Part shown: positions 16,277 to 24,147 of the stretch, piece by piece
How positions within the stretch are numbered: position 1 is the first letter of the stretch
Layout: every line of letters starts with the position of its first letter
Source of the DNA: Pseudomonadota bacterium
GTDB lineage: Bacteria; Chloroflexota; UBA6077; JAJPHF01
Direction: 5' to 3'
Length of the DNA: 39,055 nucleotides
Assembly (NCBI GenBank): GCA_021325365.1
Contig: JAJPHF010000177.1
Span: forward strand, 1 to 39,055
Program-made: the position numbers and the translations under genes
Notes under the pieces: generated by a model
What the model saw: only the letters and a program-made list of their open reading frames with translations
Database searches by the model: none
What the model was told of the DNA's origin: nothing

Positions 16277-17347
16277 TCAGGCGGGATCGGGCTGGGGGGC
16301 CGGGGCCTGGAGGTGGGGGGCGACCTCGCGGGCGAAGAGGGCCATCGACTCGAGCACGCGGGCGTGGGGAATGCTGCCCATGTTCATCCAGCAGAGGATG
16401 CGGGCCACGCCCGTCTCGGCGATCAGGCGTCGTAGATTGGCGATGGCGGTGGGCGGGTCGCTGACGATCGCGCCCTCGGCGCACAGGTGCTCGAAGGTGA
16501 TCGGGTCGCGCGGACCGAGCGGCGACGCCTTGCCCTGCCGCGCCAGCCAGGCGATGTAGTCGGCGCGCACGTCGCCGATGACGCGGAAGTAGTCCATGAA
16601 GCCGTCGCGCGCCTGTGCTTGCGCCCGCGCCGTCGTCTCAGCGACGTGGACGGGGATGCTCAGCGTCACCTCGTGTTGCGCGGGGTCGTGGCCGTGGCGG
16701 CGGAGGCCCTCGCGGTAGGCGGCAAGGTCGTGAAGCAGCTGGGCGCGGGAGACGAGGTGCGCGGCCTGGCAGATGTCGAGGCCCTGCCGGGCGGCGGCCG
16801 CGATGCTCTCAGGCGAGGTGGCGGCCACGTAGACGGGCGGATGCGGCTGCTGGACGGGCTTGGGGGTGACGACGACCTCGGGCACGTCGTAGTAGGCGCC
16901 GTGGAACTCCAGCACGTCGCGGGTCCAGGCCGCGCGGATGACCGCCAGGCTCTCCTCCATGATCGCCTGGCTGCGCCGGCCCTCGGCGCCGAAGCCCTCG
17001 TAGACGCGGCTGTGCAGATGGCCGCGGCCGACGACGAAGTCGACCCGGCCGTGGGAGAGCACGTCGAGCGTGGCCGCCTGCTCGGCTAGCTGCACCGGGT
17101 GGTGGACGGGCAGGATGTTCACGGCCACGCCGAGGCGCAGCCGCCGCGTGCGCGCGGCGATGGCGCCGAGCACGACGTAGGGGGCGGCCAGCAGCGAGAA
17201 GGCGGGCTGGAAGTGGATCTCGGAGATCCAGAGCGCGTGGTAGCCGAGGGCGTCGGCGAGCGCGGCCTGCTCCAGCAGCTCGTCGAGGCGCCGCTCGGGA
17301 GAGGTGCCCGGTGGGCACTGCACCTCGGTGAACAGACACAGCTTCAT
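16277..17347 (-). CDS. LLM class flavin-dependent oxidoreductase
   Basis: This 356-residue luciferase-like monooxygenase starts 'MKLCLFTEVQCPPG' and shows 'ALADALGYHALWISEIHF', 'YVVLGAIAARTRRLRLGVAVNILPVHHPVQLAEQAATLDVLSHGRVDFVVGRG' and 'PVYVAATSPESIAAAARQGLDI' segments, all typical of F420- or FMN-dependent TIM-barrel monooxygenases. It belongs to a different subgroup from the SsuD-like enzyme at 7448-8569. ATG at 17347 matches family starts, and no clear ribosome binding site is visible. A long palindrome ends 10 bases before this ATG and could influence translation. The substrate is unknown. Confidence 0.85.
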   Translation of the reverse strand: MKLCLFTEVQCPPGTSPERRLDELLEQAALADALGYHALWISEIHFQPAFSLLAAPYVVLGAIAARTRRLRLGVAVNILPVHHPVQLAEQAATLDVLSHGRVDFVVGRGHLHSRVYEGFGAEGRRSQAIMEESLAVIRAAWTRDVLEFHGAYYDVPEVVVTPKPVQQPHPPVYVAATSPESIAAAARQGLDICQAAHLVSRAQLLHDLAAYREGLRRHGHDPAQHEVTLSIPVHVAETTARAQAQARDGFMDYFRVIGDVRADYIAWLARQGKASPLGPRDPITFEHLCAEGAIVSDPPTAIANLRRLIAETGVARILCWMNMGSIPHARVLESMALFAREVAPHLQAPAPQPDPA

Positions 17348-17356
17348 GGGAGCGTC

Positions 17357-17399
17357 CGGGGATGGCGGGAGCTTGCGAGGCAAGCTCCCGCCATCCCCG
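17357..17399. repeat. Nineteen-pair perfect palindrome upstream of LLM gene
   Basis: CGGGGATGGCGGGAGCTTG at 17357-17375 pairs without mismatch with 17381-17399 around a five-base loop (CGAGG). It lies in the 64-base gap between the stop of the BNR gene and the ATG of the LLM gene, both minus strand. No T-run follows. It could end or stabilise the upstream message, or hinder ribosome access to the LLM start. Confidence 0.75.
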
Positions 17400-17411
17400 A
17401 ATTGCGAAATC

Positions 17412-18428
17412 CTAGCGGTGGGCGACGCGGAGGCTGCTGATCTGCGGCAGGCCCTCGGCGACACAGGCGAACGACTCGCCGCCGTCGTTGCTCTCCCAGA
17501 TCGTGCCGTCGGTCAGGCCGACCAAGAAGGTGTTCGGGTCCTCGGGGTCGCCGGCGGTCGCGCGCGGCGCCGGCTTGATGTGCTCGGGCAGGCCGCCCGA
17601 GAGCCGCTCCCAGCGCTTGCCCTGGTTCTCGCTGCGGTAAAGGCCCGAGGCCGCGCCCTCGGGGCGGCGCCAGAACGGCGGCGGCACCGAGGCGCCGGCC
17701 GTGAACAGCACGTTGGGCCGCGCCGGGTGCACCACGACCTGCGCGAGATAGCGCTGCTCCAGGCCATCCACGCACTCCTCGAAGCGCGTGCCGCCGTCGT
17801 CGCTGCGATAGAAGCCGCGCCCCGCCGTCGAGAGCACGACGTTGGGCACGCCGGGGATGAAGGCGACCGAGTGGGAGTCGAAGTTCGTGCCGTCCTGCAC
17901 GCACTCCCAGGTCTTGCCGCCGTCGCGGGTGCGGATGAGCCAGCCCTCCTCGACGGCGCCGAACACCACGTCGGGGTCGTCGGGGTGGACGGCCAGGCTC
18001 TTGACATGGGCGATGTAGGGCGGGCCGGGGAAGGTGAAGTCCTTGGTCTGGGGCAGCGTCTTGAGCTGCTCGCAGTCCTCCCAGGTGTCGCCGCCGTCGG
18101 TGCTCTTGAACACCATCACCGGGCCGGTGCCGACGTAGATCGCGCCGGTCTGGGGCGCCTGGGCGATCGACCAGCCCTCCTTGGAGATGATGCCCTCGTT
18201 GCGCTCGACCCAGGTGGCGCCGCCGTCCTCGCTGCGGAACACGCCCGTCTTGCTCGTCACGGCGAACAGGCGGCGCGGGTCGTCGCGGTCGATGAGGACC
18301 GGCGAGCGCACCGCGCCCTTGCCCTGGAGGCCGAGCGGGCGGGTCTTGTAGCCGCCGTTGTCGCGCTCGGCCAGGAACACGCCATCCATCGTGCCCACGT
18401 AGATGATGCGATCGGCTGCCGCTCCCAT
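17412..18428 (-). CDS. BNR/Ycf48-like beta-propeller protein
   Basis: This 338-residue protein has at least six Asp-box (BNR) motifs: 'SEDGGATW', 'STDGGDTW', 'TRDGGKTW', 'SDDGGTRF', 'SENQGKRW' and 'SNDGGESF'. The repeats are spaced about 50 residues apart and predict a six- to seven-bladed propeller like Ycf48/VPS10-type or sialidase-like folds. No signal peptide is present and no sialidase catalytic residues are evident, so enzyme activity is not claimed. ATG at 18428 follows a perfect AAGGAGGT ribosome binding site. The gene is preceded by a long structured element at 18446-18506. Confidence 0.85.
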   Translation of the reverse strand: MGAAADRIIYVGTMDGVFLAERDNGGYKTRPLGLQGKGAVRSPVLIDRDDPRRLFAVTSKTGVFRSEDGGATWVERNEGIISKEGWSIAQAPQTGAIYVGTGPVMVFKSTDGGDTWEDCEQLKTLPQTKDFTFPGPPYIAHVKSLAVHPDDPDVVFGAVEEGWLIRTRDGGKTWECVQDGTNFDSHSVAFIPGVPNVVLSTAGRGFYRSDDGGTRFEECVDGLEQRYLAQVVVHPARPNVLFTAGASVPPPFWRRPEGAASGLYRSENQGKRWERLSGGLPEHIKPAPRATAGDPEDPNTFLVGLTDGTIWESNDGGESFACVAEGLPQISSLRVAHR

Positions 18429-18445
18429 CGCTACCTCCTTCCCGC

Positions 18446-18506
18446 GCCGTGAGCTGAGGGTGGGCCGTCGCCTAGCCGGCGACCCTGGCCCGCCGCAGCT
18501 CACGGC
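18446..18506. repeat. Three-tier hairpin upstream of BNR gene
   Basis: GCCGTGAGCTG (18446-18456) pairs with CAGCTCACGGC (18496-18506). Inside are GGGCC with GGCCC and GTCGCC with GGCGAC around a TAGCC loop, giving a stacked structure of about 22 pairs in 61 bases. It begins 21 bases after the GltD-like stop and ends about 9 bases before the ribosome binding site of the BNR gene (minus strand). It could be a read-through barrier, a processing site or a 5' leader control element. Confidence 0.65.
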
Positions 18507-18527
18507 CCGGGCTTCGCTGGCGGCGCG

Positions 18528-19892
18528 CTACCGTCGTTCGGCGGCTGCCGCCGCGCCCTCGCCCGACCGCACGTAGCGGTCGATCGCGTCCGCTGCTTTG
18601 AAGCCCGAGGCAAACGCCCGCTCGGTGCCGCTCAGGCCGGTCATCTCGCCGGCCGCGAACAGCCCCGGCAGCGTGGTCATCCACTGCTCGTCCACCGCCA
18701 CGTGCCGCTCGTCCTTCAGGCGCACGCTGGCCGGCAGGAACGACAGGTCCACGACCTCACCCGTCGCCTCGATCACTGTATCGCACTCGACGACGAAGTT
18801 CGACCCTTCGACGGGCACGGCCTCGGGGCGCCCGCTCGCGTCAAGCGGGCCGGGCGCGGTGCGGACGCACTCCACGCCCACGACGCGCCCGTGCTCGCCG
18901 AGGATGCGCACGGGCGTCGTCTGGAACAGGTAGGGGGCGCCCTCGGCCGCCTGCCGGGCGACGAACTTGTCGCGCAGGAAGGGTAGCACCGGCATCTCGT
19001 CCTTGGTGCGCCGGTAGAGCACCTGCACCTGGTGGCCGAGCCGCACGCAGGTGCGCGACGAGTCCTGCGCCGTGTAGCCGGCGCCGGTCACGACGACGCG
19101 CGGGCCGACGCGCGGGTTGCGGCCGAGCTTGAACTGCGTCAGGAAGTCGAGCGCGCTCCAGACGCCGTCCAGGTCCTCGCCGGGGATGTCCATGCGCACT
19201 TCCTTGAACTTGCCGGTGCCCAGCAGCACGGCGTCGTACTCGGCGACGAGCCGCTCGACGAGCGCGGTGTCGACGCGCACGTTATAGCGCATCGTCACGC
19301 CCCACGCCTCCGGCGTGTTCTCGGCACGCAGCACGGCGAGCGGCAGGCGGAAGTTCGGGTAGCCCGTGAACATCATGCCACCCGAGACGGGCAACTGCTC
19401 GTACATCGTGACGGCGTGGCCGCGCTGGCGCAGGCGGTAGGCGGCGGCGGAGGCGGCCGAGCCGGCGCCGACGATCGCCACCCGCCGGCCGGTGGGCGGG
19501 CCGGGCTGGAAGGGGAAGCGGGCGCGGTCGCCGTGGTCGGCCGCCGCGCGCTCCAGCGCGCCGACGAACAGCGGCTCGATGCCCGGCCCCAGCGTATGCG
19601 CGCGCACGCAGGGCGCGTGGCAGTGGCGCCCGAGGATGCCCGGCCAGGGATGCGCTTGCAGCACCGTCCCGAGCCCGGCGTCGAAGTCGCCGGCGGCGAC
19701 GGCGCGCACGAGGCCGCCCACGTCCACGCCGAAGGGGCAGGCGGCCTGGGCCGCGGCGAGGTCGGCGTCGCCCGCGCGCCGCGCCTCGGCCATCGCCTCG
19801 GCGGGCGAGTAGCCGAGCGGCATCTCGTCGAAGGTGGTTACGGCGACGGCCGTGGGCAGGGCGCGCATCGGAACCTGGCGCTCGCGCGTCAC
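18528..19892 (-). CDS. GltD-like FAD/NAD(P)-dependent oxidoreductase with degenerate Fe-S domain
   Basis: This 454-residue protein of the glutamate-synthase small-subunit/DpdA superfamily has an N-terminal helical domain normally carrying two 4Fe-4S clusters, then an FAD domain ('VGAGSAAS' at 141-148, 'YPNFRLPLAVL'), an NAD(P) domain ('VVVTGAGYTAQDSSRTC'), and a final FAD motif 'GLFAAGEMTGLSGTERAFASGFKAADAID'. Only three Cys remain in the N-terminal domain (52, 91, 95), far short of the eight expected, so a normal pair of clusters is unlikely. The start is GTG at 19892 with a GGAGAGG site; ATG at 19868 is an alternative. A BNR protein follows on the same strand. Confidence 0.8.
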   Translation of the reverse strand: MTRERQVPMRALPTAVAVTTFDEMPLGYSPAEAMAEARRAGDADLAAAQAACPFGVDVGGLVRAVAAGDFDAGLGTVLQAHPWPGILGRHCHAPCVRAHTLGPGIEPLFVGALERAAADHGDRARFPFQPGPPTGRRVAIVGAGSAASAAAYRLRQRGHAVTMYEQLPVSGGMMFTGYPNFRLPLAVLRAENTPEAWGVTMRYNVRVDTALVERLVAEYDAVLLGTGKFKEVRMDIPGEDLDGVWSALDFLTQFKLGRNPRVGPRVVVTGAGYTAQDSSRTCVRLGHQVQVLYRRTKDEMPVLPFLRDKFVARQAAEGAPYLFQTTPVRILGEHGRVVGVECVRTAPGPLDASGRPEAVPVEGSNFVVECDTVIEATGEVVDLSFLPASVRLKDERHVAVDEQWMTTLPGLFAAGEMTGLSGTERAFASGFKAADAIDRYVRSGEGAAAAAERR

Positions 19893-19965
19893 AGCACCTC
19901 TCCAGACGCGGGTGGGAGCGGTCCCGGCCGGCGGCCGCTGCCCCGTAGCCTGGCATTGTAAGCGG

Positions 19966-19984
19966 TCGAAGCATCATACTTCGA
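19966..19984. promoter_or_regulatory. Short dyad upstream of the lipoprotein gene
   Basis: TCGAAG at 19966-19971 and CTTCGA at 19979-19984 form a six-pair dyad with a seven-base spacer in the 157-base divergent region between the GltD-like gene and the lipoprotein gene. It may be a regulator site overlapping the promoter, but no partner regulator is nearby and chance is possible. Confidence 0.3.
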
Positions 19985-20049
19985 GATAACCCCGACGGCG
20001 GGGACCCACGGGGCGCTTGGTCGCCCGCAGCAGGACATGAGGAGTATCC

Positions 20050-21249
20050 ATGGCGAGGCCGACGGCGTGGCTTATTGTACCAATTCTGGCAATTGCCTTC
20101 CTGGCGCTGGCCTGCGCGCCGAGCGCCTCGCCCTCCCAGCCTCCCCAGCCCGGGGGGAGCCAGAGTAGCCAGGCGGCTGGTGCTGGGGGGAGCCCAGGCG
20201 CGGCCGCGGCGAGCGGGAGCACGGCGCCCGCCGCTGGCGCCAGCGGTGCGCCGGCGGGCGCGGCCGCGTTCGCGACGGTGCCGCCGACGCCGCGCGTCAC
20301 GATTCGCGCGGGCGGGCTGGGCGGCGCGATCGACCGCGGCTACTTCGTGGGCGTGGACAAGGGCTTCTACGAGGAGCAGGGGCTCGACCTCGACGTGCAG
20401 ACGTTCCGCTCGGCGGCGGACATGGTGCCGCTGCTGGCGACGGGCCGGATGGACGTGGGCCACGGCAGCACGAACCCCGGCTTCTACAACGCGCTCGCCA
20501 GCGGCATCCCGGTGAAGATCGTCACGGACGTGACGCTGATGCGCGCGCCCGAGCCGGGGATCCATAACAGCATGTCGCTGATCGTGCGGAAAGACCTGGT
20601 GGACAGCGGGCAGGTGCGCGGCGTGGCCGACCTGCGGGGCCGCAAGGTCGCCATCAACGGCACGGGCAACCTGAACCACCTGCAGTTGAAGGAAGTGCTG
20701 GCCTACAACGGCCTCACACTGGGCGACGTGGACGTGACGCAGGTGCCGTTCCCCGACCAGATGAGCGCGCTCGGCAACGGCGCGATCGACGCGGGCATCA
20801 CGGTCGACCCGTTCATCACGCTGGCCGAGGCGCGCGGCATCGCGGTGCCGATCTTCGACGTCGGGCAGGCGATGCCCGGGCGGCCGGCGCAGCAGTTGTT
20901 CTACGGGCCGGAGTTCATCCAGACCCAGCCCGACGTGGGCAAGCGCTTCATCGTCGGCTACCTGAAGGCGCTGCGGTACCTGGAGGACGCCTTCACCAAG
21001 GGCATCAACCGCGAGGAGGCGATCCAGCTGTTCATCGACAACACGCCGCTCAAAGACCGCGCGCTGTACGACCAGATGGGCTTCTCCTACAGCGAGACCA
21101 ACGGCAACGTGAACCTGCAAGCGCTCGACAAGGACCAGGACTTCTACCTGCAGCAGGGCATGCAGAAGGAGAAGATCGCCCCGGAGCTGCTGGTCGATCC
21201 GACGTTCGCCCAGTACGCCGTGCAGGTGCTCGGGCCGTATCAGCCTTGA
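20050..21249 (+). CDS. ABC transporter substrate-binding lipoprotein (SsuA/TauA/NMT1-like)
   Basis: This 399-residue extracytoplasmic binding protein begins with a signal peptide and lipobox 'FLALAC' with Cys22 as lipidation site. A Ser/Gly/Ala/Pro linker (23-80) follows. The binding fold shows 'GYFVGVDKGFYEEQGLDLDVQTF', 'GRMDVGHGSTNPGFYNALASGIPVKIV', 'DLRGRKVAINGTGNLNHLQLKEVL' and 'GAIDAGITVDPFITLAEARG', the NMT1/SsuA pattern, read in segments. Likely ligands are sulfonate-, nitrate- or pyrimidine-like small molecules. No permease or ATPase gene is beside it. ATG at 20050 follows a TGAGGAG ribosome binding site. Confidence 0.9.
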   Translation: MARPTAWLIVPILAIAFLALACAPSASPSQPPQPGGSQSSQAAGAGGSPGAAAASGSTAPAAGASGAPAGAAAFATVPPTPRVTIRAGGLGGAIDRGYFVGVDKGFYEEQGLDLDVQTFRSAADMVPLLATGRMDVGHGSTNPGFYNALASGIPVKIVTDVTLMRAPEPGIHNSMSLIVRKDLVDSGQVRGVADLRGRKVAINGTGNLNHLQLKEVLAYNGLTLGDVDVTQVPFPDQMSALGNGAIDAGITVDPFITLAEARGIAVPIFDVGQAMPGRPAQQLFYGPEFIQTQPDVGKRFIVGYLKALRYLEDAFTKGINREEAIQLFIDNTPLKDRALYDQMGFSYSETNGNVNLQALDKDQDFYLQQGMQKEKIAPELLVDPTFAQYAVQVLGPYQP

Positions 21250-21284
21250 TATCGTTGCGCCCGTAGCGCGGCGCGCATCGGCCG

Positions 21285-22046
21285 CTAAGCTTCGGGCCGG
21301 ATGGCGACGAAGGCCTCTAGCGAGCCGGCGGGGATATCGCTCAGCTCGAATGGGCGCACGCTTGCCCGGAAGCCCACTTCTCCGAGCAGGCGCAGCCAGT
21401 CGGCGCGCGCGAACACGGCATACTGGTGCTGCTCGTGTACACACCGCGCTGGCTGCCCCTCCTCGTGCAGCACGTACACGAAGTCCGAGAGGTAGGTGTT
21501 GTCGGTCGGGTCGGGATCGGTCGTCCATGCCAGATAGCGCAGCGCGCGGCCATCACCGTCGGTGCCGCCGTGCTCCGTGCGAGGCACGAAGGTCTCGCGC
21601 ACGCAGTCCGGCACGAACAGCGCCACCCCGCCGGGACGGCAGTGGACGAACGCCGTCGCCATAGCCTGGCGTAAGGCTTCCTCGGTCGTCAGGTACATCA
21701 CCGCGTCGTGGACGAACACCGCGTCGAAGCGCCGCCCGAGCCGCACCGAGCGCATGTCGCCCTGGACGTGCTCGCACTCGGGGTTAATGCGCTGGCTGAT
21801 GGCCAGCATCTGCAGCGATAGATCGACGAGCGTGGGCGTGAAGTGCCGCTTGTAATGCCAGGCGTTGTTCCCGCCGCCCGAGCCCAGCTCGAGCAGCGTG
21901 CGCGGCGGGGGCGACGTCGCCTCCAGCAGCAGGCGACTGTAGACTTCCGCCTCCTCGGCATATTCCTCCGGCGCGGTGAGGAGGTGAAACCACGAGGCCA
22001 GGTCGGTGTACCGGCGCGGTAGGGCTTCAGACATCCGGTCCGCCAT
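21285..22046 (-). CDS. Class I SAM-dependent methyltransferase
   Basis: This 253-residue methyltransferase has motif I 'LLELGSGGGNNAWHYKRHF', motif II region 'TLVDLSLQMLAISQ', 'HVQGDMRSVRLGRRFDAVFVHDAVMYLTTEEALRQAM' with the post-II acidic residue, and 'CRPGGVALFV' as motif III. The C-terminal part with 'EEGQPARCVHEQHQYAVFARADWLRLLGEVGF' is like small-molecule methyltransferases. It overlaps the preceding methyltransferase gene by 20 bases. An alternative ATG at 22034 would give an eight-base overlap. Substrate unknown; the tight pairing suggests a two-step modification or a heteromeric pair. Confidence 0.85.
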   Translation of the reverse strand: MADRMSEALPRRYTDLASWFHLLTAPEEYAEEAEVYSRLLLEATSPPPRTLLELGSGGGNNAWHYKRHFTPTLVDLSLQMLAISQRINPECEHVQGDMRSVRLGRRFDAVFVHDAVMYLTTEEALRQAMATAFVHCRPGGVALFVPDCVRETFVPRTEHGGTDGDGRALRYLAWTTDPDPTDNTYLSDFVYVLHEEGQPARCVHEQHQYAVFARADWLRLLGEVGFRASVRPFELSDIPAGSLEAFVAIRPEA

Positions 22047-23028
22047 GGGCCGGGCCCGGCGAGGCGGCGGGCACGCGGCCGAGCAGGTCGAGCTGGTGCG
22101 CGACGTAGACCAGCTCGGCCGCGTCGATCTGGCGGTGGCGTTCGGCGATCCATGCCGCGAAAGCCGCCGCGTCGAGCGCCGGGTGGCCGGCGAGCGTCTG
22201 CTCCATCAAGTAGATGATGTGGTGGAGGAAGTAGGCCTCGTCGGCCGGATAGCCATCGCGGCCCGGAAAGACGACCCAGTCGCAGCTCCCCATGTCCAGC
22301 ACCTCGCCGCCCGCGCGGCGCACCTCATGGAAGAGCCGGCGGCCGGCGCGCGGGTTGACGCAGTCGCTGCCCGTGGCATCGCCGCCATCCGCGGCCCCGT
22401 ACAGCACGCGGGTAATCTGCTCGTCGAGCGGCGGATCGACGACCGGCTCCAGAATCGTGCCGGCGTCGAAGTTGATCGTGAAGTAGAAGAGGCCGCCCGG
22501 CGGCAGGACGGACAGGAGCAGGGGAAGCGCCGGCCGGGTGTCGACGAGATCCAGGAAGGCATTGGCGATCAGCAGGTCCCAGACGCCGCGGCTGGCATCG
22601 CGCGCCGCGAACGCCAGCGCGTCGTCCGCCACGAACTCCAACAGCAGCGTGAGGTCGCGCCGACGCAGACACAGCCGGCCCTCGTCGTGGGCGATCGCGA
22701 AGCCCGCGGGCCCTGCCCACGCCGCCAGGCGGGCGCGTGCCTCCGCGACGCAGGCCGCGTCGCTGTCGACGAGGGTCAAGTAAACCTCGCGTGACCGGGC
22801 GGGCGCCGGGGGACTGCCGCCGGCGCCGGCAAACATGCCCCACTCGACGAGCCGCTCCACCATCGTCCCGATGCCCGCCCCCAGCTCCAGCACGTGCAGC
22901 GCGCCGTGGGTCGCGCTCAGCTCCTGCTGCACGCGCTCCCAGAGCCGCCGATTGATCGCCCGGTCGTCCACCGTCTTCTTTGCCGCCAGGTAGCGCAGCT
23001 GGCTGTAGGCTGCCGGTTGAGCGGCCAA
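22027..23028 (-). CDS. SAM-dependent methyltransferase-fold protein
   Basis: This protein of about 333 residues has 'LHVLELGAGIGTMVERLVEWGMF' as motif I and 'YLTLVDSDAACVAEARARL' as the cofactor-binding acidic strand, then 'WDLLIANAFLDLV' and 'LLSVLPPGGLFYFTINFD'. The C-terminal half has 'GYPADEAYFLHHIIYLMEQTLAGHPALD' and is less familiar. The start is uncertain: TTG at 23028 is preferred since GGGGGTG lies seven bases upstream, but the frame is open to a TTG at 23118. It is translated just ahead of the second methyltransferase, which it overlaps. The acceptor is unknown. Confidence 0.75.
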   Translation of the reverse strand: MAAQPAAYSQLRYLAAKKTVDDRAINRRLWERVQQELSATHGALHVLELGAGIGTMVERLVEWGMFAGAGGSPPAPARSREVYLTLVDSDAACVAEARARLAAWAGPAGFAIAHDEGRLCLRRRDLTLLLEFVADDALAFAARDASRGVWDLLIANAFLDLVDTRPALPLLLSVLPPGGLFYFTINFDAGTILEPVVDPPLDEQITRVLYGAADGGDATGSDCVNPRAGRRLFHEVRRAGGEVLDMGSCDWVVFPGRDGYPADEAYFLHHIIYLMEQTLAGHPALDAAAFAAWIAERHRQIDAAELVYVAHQLDLLGRVPAASPGPAHGGPDV

Positions 23029-23089
23029 GGCACGACACCCCCACGGTTCTTTCCACGTTAGAGTAATCGGCAGGCAGCCGCCAACGGCT

Positions 23090-23113
23090 ACGTGTTGGGC
23101 ATAGCCAACACGT
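23090..23113. promoter_or_regulatory. Nine-pair perfect dyad upstream of the methyltransferase pair
   Basis: ACGTGTTGG at 23090-23098 and CCAACACGT at 23105-23113 form a perfect inverted repeat with a six-base spacer. Its 24-base span suits a dimeric repressor or a small RNA hairpin. It lies 62 bases before the preferred methyltransferase start at 23028 and inside the leader between this operon and the CoA-lyase gene. Confidence 0.5.
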
Positions 23114-23162
23114 CCCAAATCACCCTGGGGAGAGAGGCGCGGGCTGCCGCGGGGTCAGGCCG

Positions 23163-24050
23163 TCACGCGGAGGATGCTCGCACCGCGTCGGCCATGGCGA
23201 GCGTGTGGCGGGCGCGTTCGACGATCGGGCGGTCGATGAGCTGGCCGCCGAAGGCGATGGAGCCCTCGCCCTTCGCCTGCGCGGCGTCGAACGCCGCGAC
23301 CACGGCCTGGCTGTACTCGATCTCCTCGGGCGTTGGGCTGAAGGCGCGGTTGATCGCATCGATCTGCCCCGGGTGGATCAGCGACTTGCCCGTGAAGCCG
23401 AGCCGCCGGCTCTGCAGGCAGTCGCGCTCCAGCCCGGCCGCGTCCTGGATGTCCGGCCACACGCCGTCGAGCGCCTGCACGTGGGCCACGGCCGCGGCGT
23501 TCACCAGCATCGAGCGCGCGTAGATCAGCTCGGCCGCCTCGCCCTCGCGCTTCACCGGCAGCCCTAGCTCGCGGCCGTAGTCCTCGGCCCCGAACATGAG
23601 CGCCGCGACACGCGCGCTGCCGGCGGCGATGGCGGCAGCGTTCAGCAGGCCACGTGGGCTCTCGATGGCGACGATGTAGCGCACGCTGCCCACCGATACG
23701 CCGTTGGCGCCCTCCTGGGCCAGCACGCGGCGGTCGATCTCCTGCAGCTCGTCGACCGTGTCGACCTTGGGCAGCACCAGCCCGTCCAGCCCCGGCCGCA
23801 CCACGGCCCCGACGTCGGCGTCGAACCAGGGGCTGGCGAGCGCGTTGATGCGCACGTAGCGCAGCGTGCGGCCGACGCGCGGGCGGCCGAGCGAGTCGCC
23901 GGTCAGCTTGCGGCCCTCGGCCTTCTCCTGGGGCGGCACGCCGTCTTCGAGGTCGAGCATGAACACGTCGCAGGGCAGCCCGGCGAGCGCCTTGTCGATG
24001 AAGCGCTGCCGGTGCCCGGGCACGAACATCGCCGAGCGCATGAACTCCAT
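23163..24050 (-). CDS. HpcH/HpaI-CitE family CoA-ester lyase
   Basis: This 295-residue TIM-barrel enzyme of the citrate-lyase beta-like group cleaves or forms malyl-CoA, citramalyl-CoA or related 3-hydroxyacyl-CoA esters with Mg2+. Visible sites are 'RSAMFVPG' at the start, 'MLDLEDGVPP' (31-40), 'YVRINA' with Arg67, the metal ligands Glu130 in 'VAIESPRGL' and Asp157 in 'FGAEDYGRELG', and 'GKSLIHPGQIDAINRAFSPTPEE' near the end. ATG at 24050 follows a GGAGAG site. The acyl-CoA dehydrogenase further upstream on the same strand suggests a shared acyl-CoA route. Confidence 0.9.
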   Translation of the reverse strand: MEFMRSAMFVPGHRQRFIDKALAGLPCDVFMLDLEDGVPPQEKAEGRKLTGDSLGRPRVGRTLRYVRINALASPWFDADVGAVVRPGLDGLVLPKVDTVDELQEIDRRVLAQEGANGVSVGSVRYIVAIESPRGLLNAAAIAAGSARVAALMFGAEDYGRELGLPVKREGEAAELIYARSMLVNAAAVAHVQALDGVWPDIQDAAGLERDCLQSRRLGFTGKSLIHPGQIDAINRAFSPTPEEIEYSQAVVAAFDAAQAKGEGSIAFGGQLIDRPIVERARHTLAMADAVRASSA

Positions 24051-24069
24051 GATGCTCTCCAATAGCTGG

Positions 24070-24130
24070 GTGGGGGACACCCCCACGCCCCCGGATTCAA
24101 GGGGGAACGAATCTGGGGCGACACCCCCAG
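24070..24130. repeat. Cluster of short C/G-run palindromes
   Basis: Adjacent inverted repeats include GTGGGGG with CCCCCAC (24070-24086, three-base loop), CCCCC with GGGGG (24088-24105), GATTC with GAATC (24094-24113) and CTGGGG with CCCCAG (24113-24130). They fill most of the gap between the small membrane-protein gene and the CoA-lyase gene. This resembles dispersed intergenic repeats common in this kind of genome and is unlikely to code. Confidence 0.5.
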
Positions 24131-24147
24131 AGCCCCCGTGGCGGGCG

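Noticed and set aside
17304..18452. Long plus-strand frame opposite the BNR gene
   Set aside because: The minus strand has clear Asp-box repeats and an excellent ribosome binding site; the plus frame has neither.
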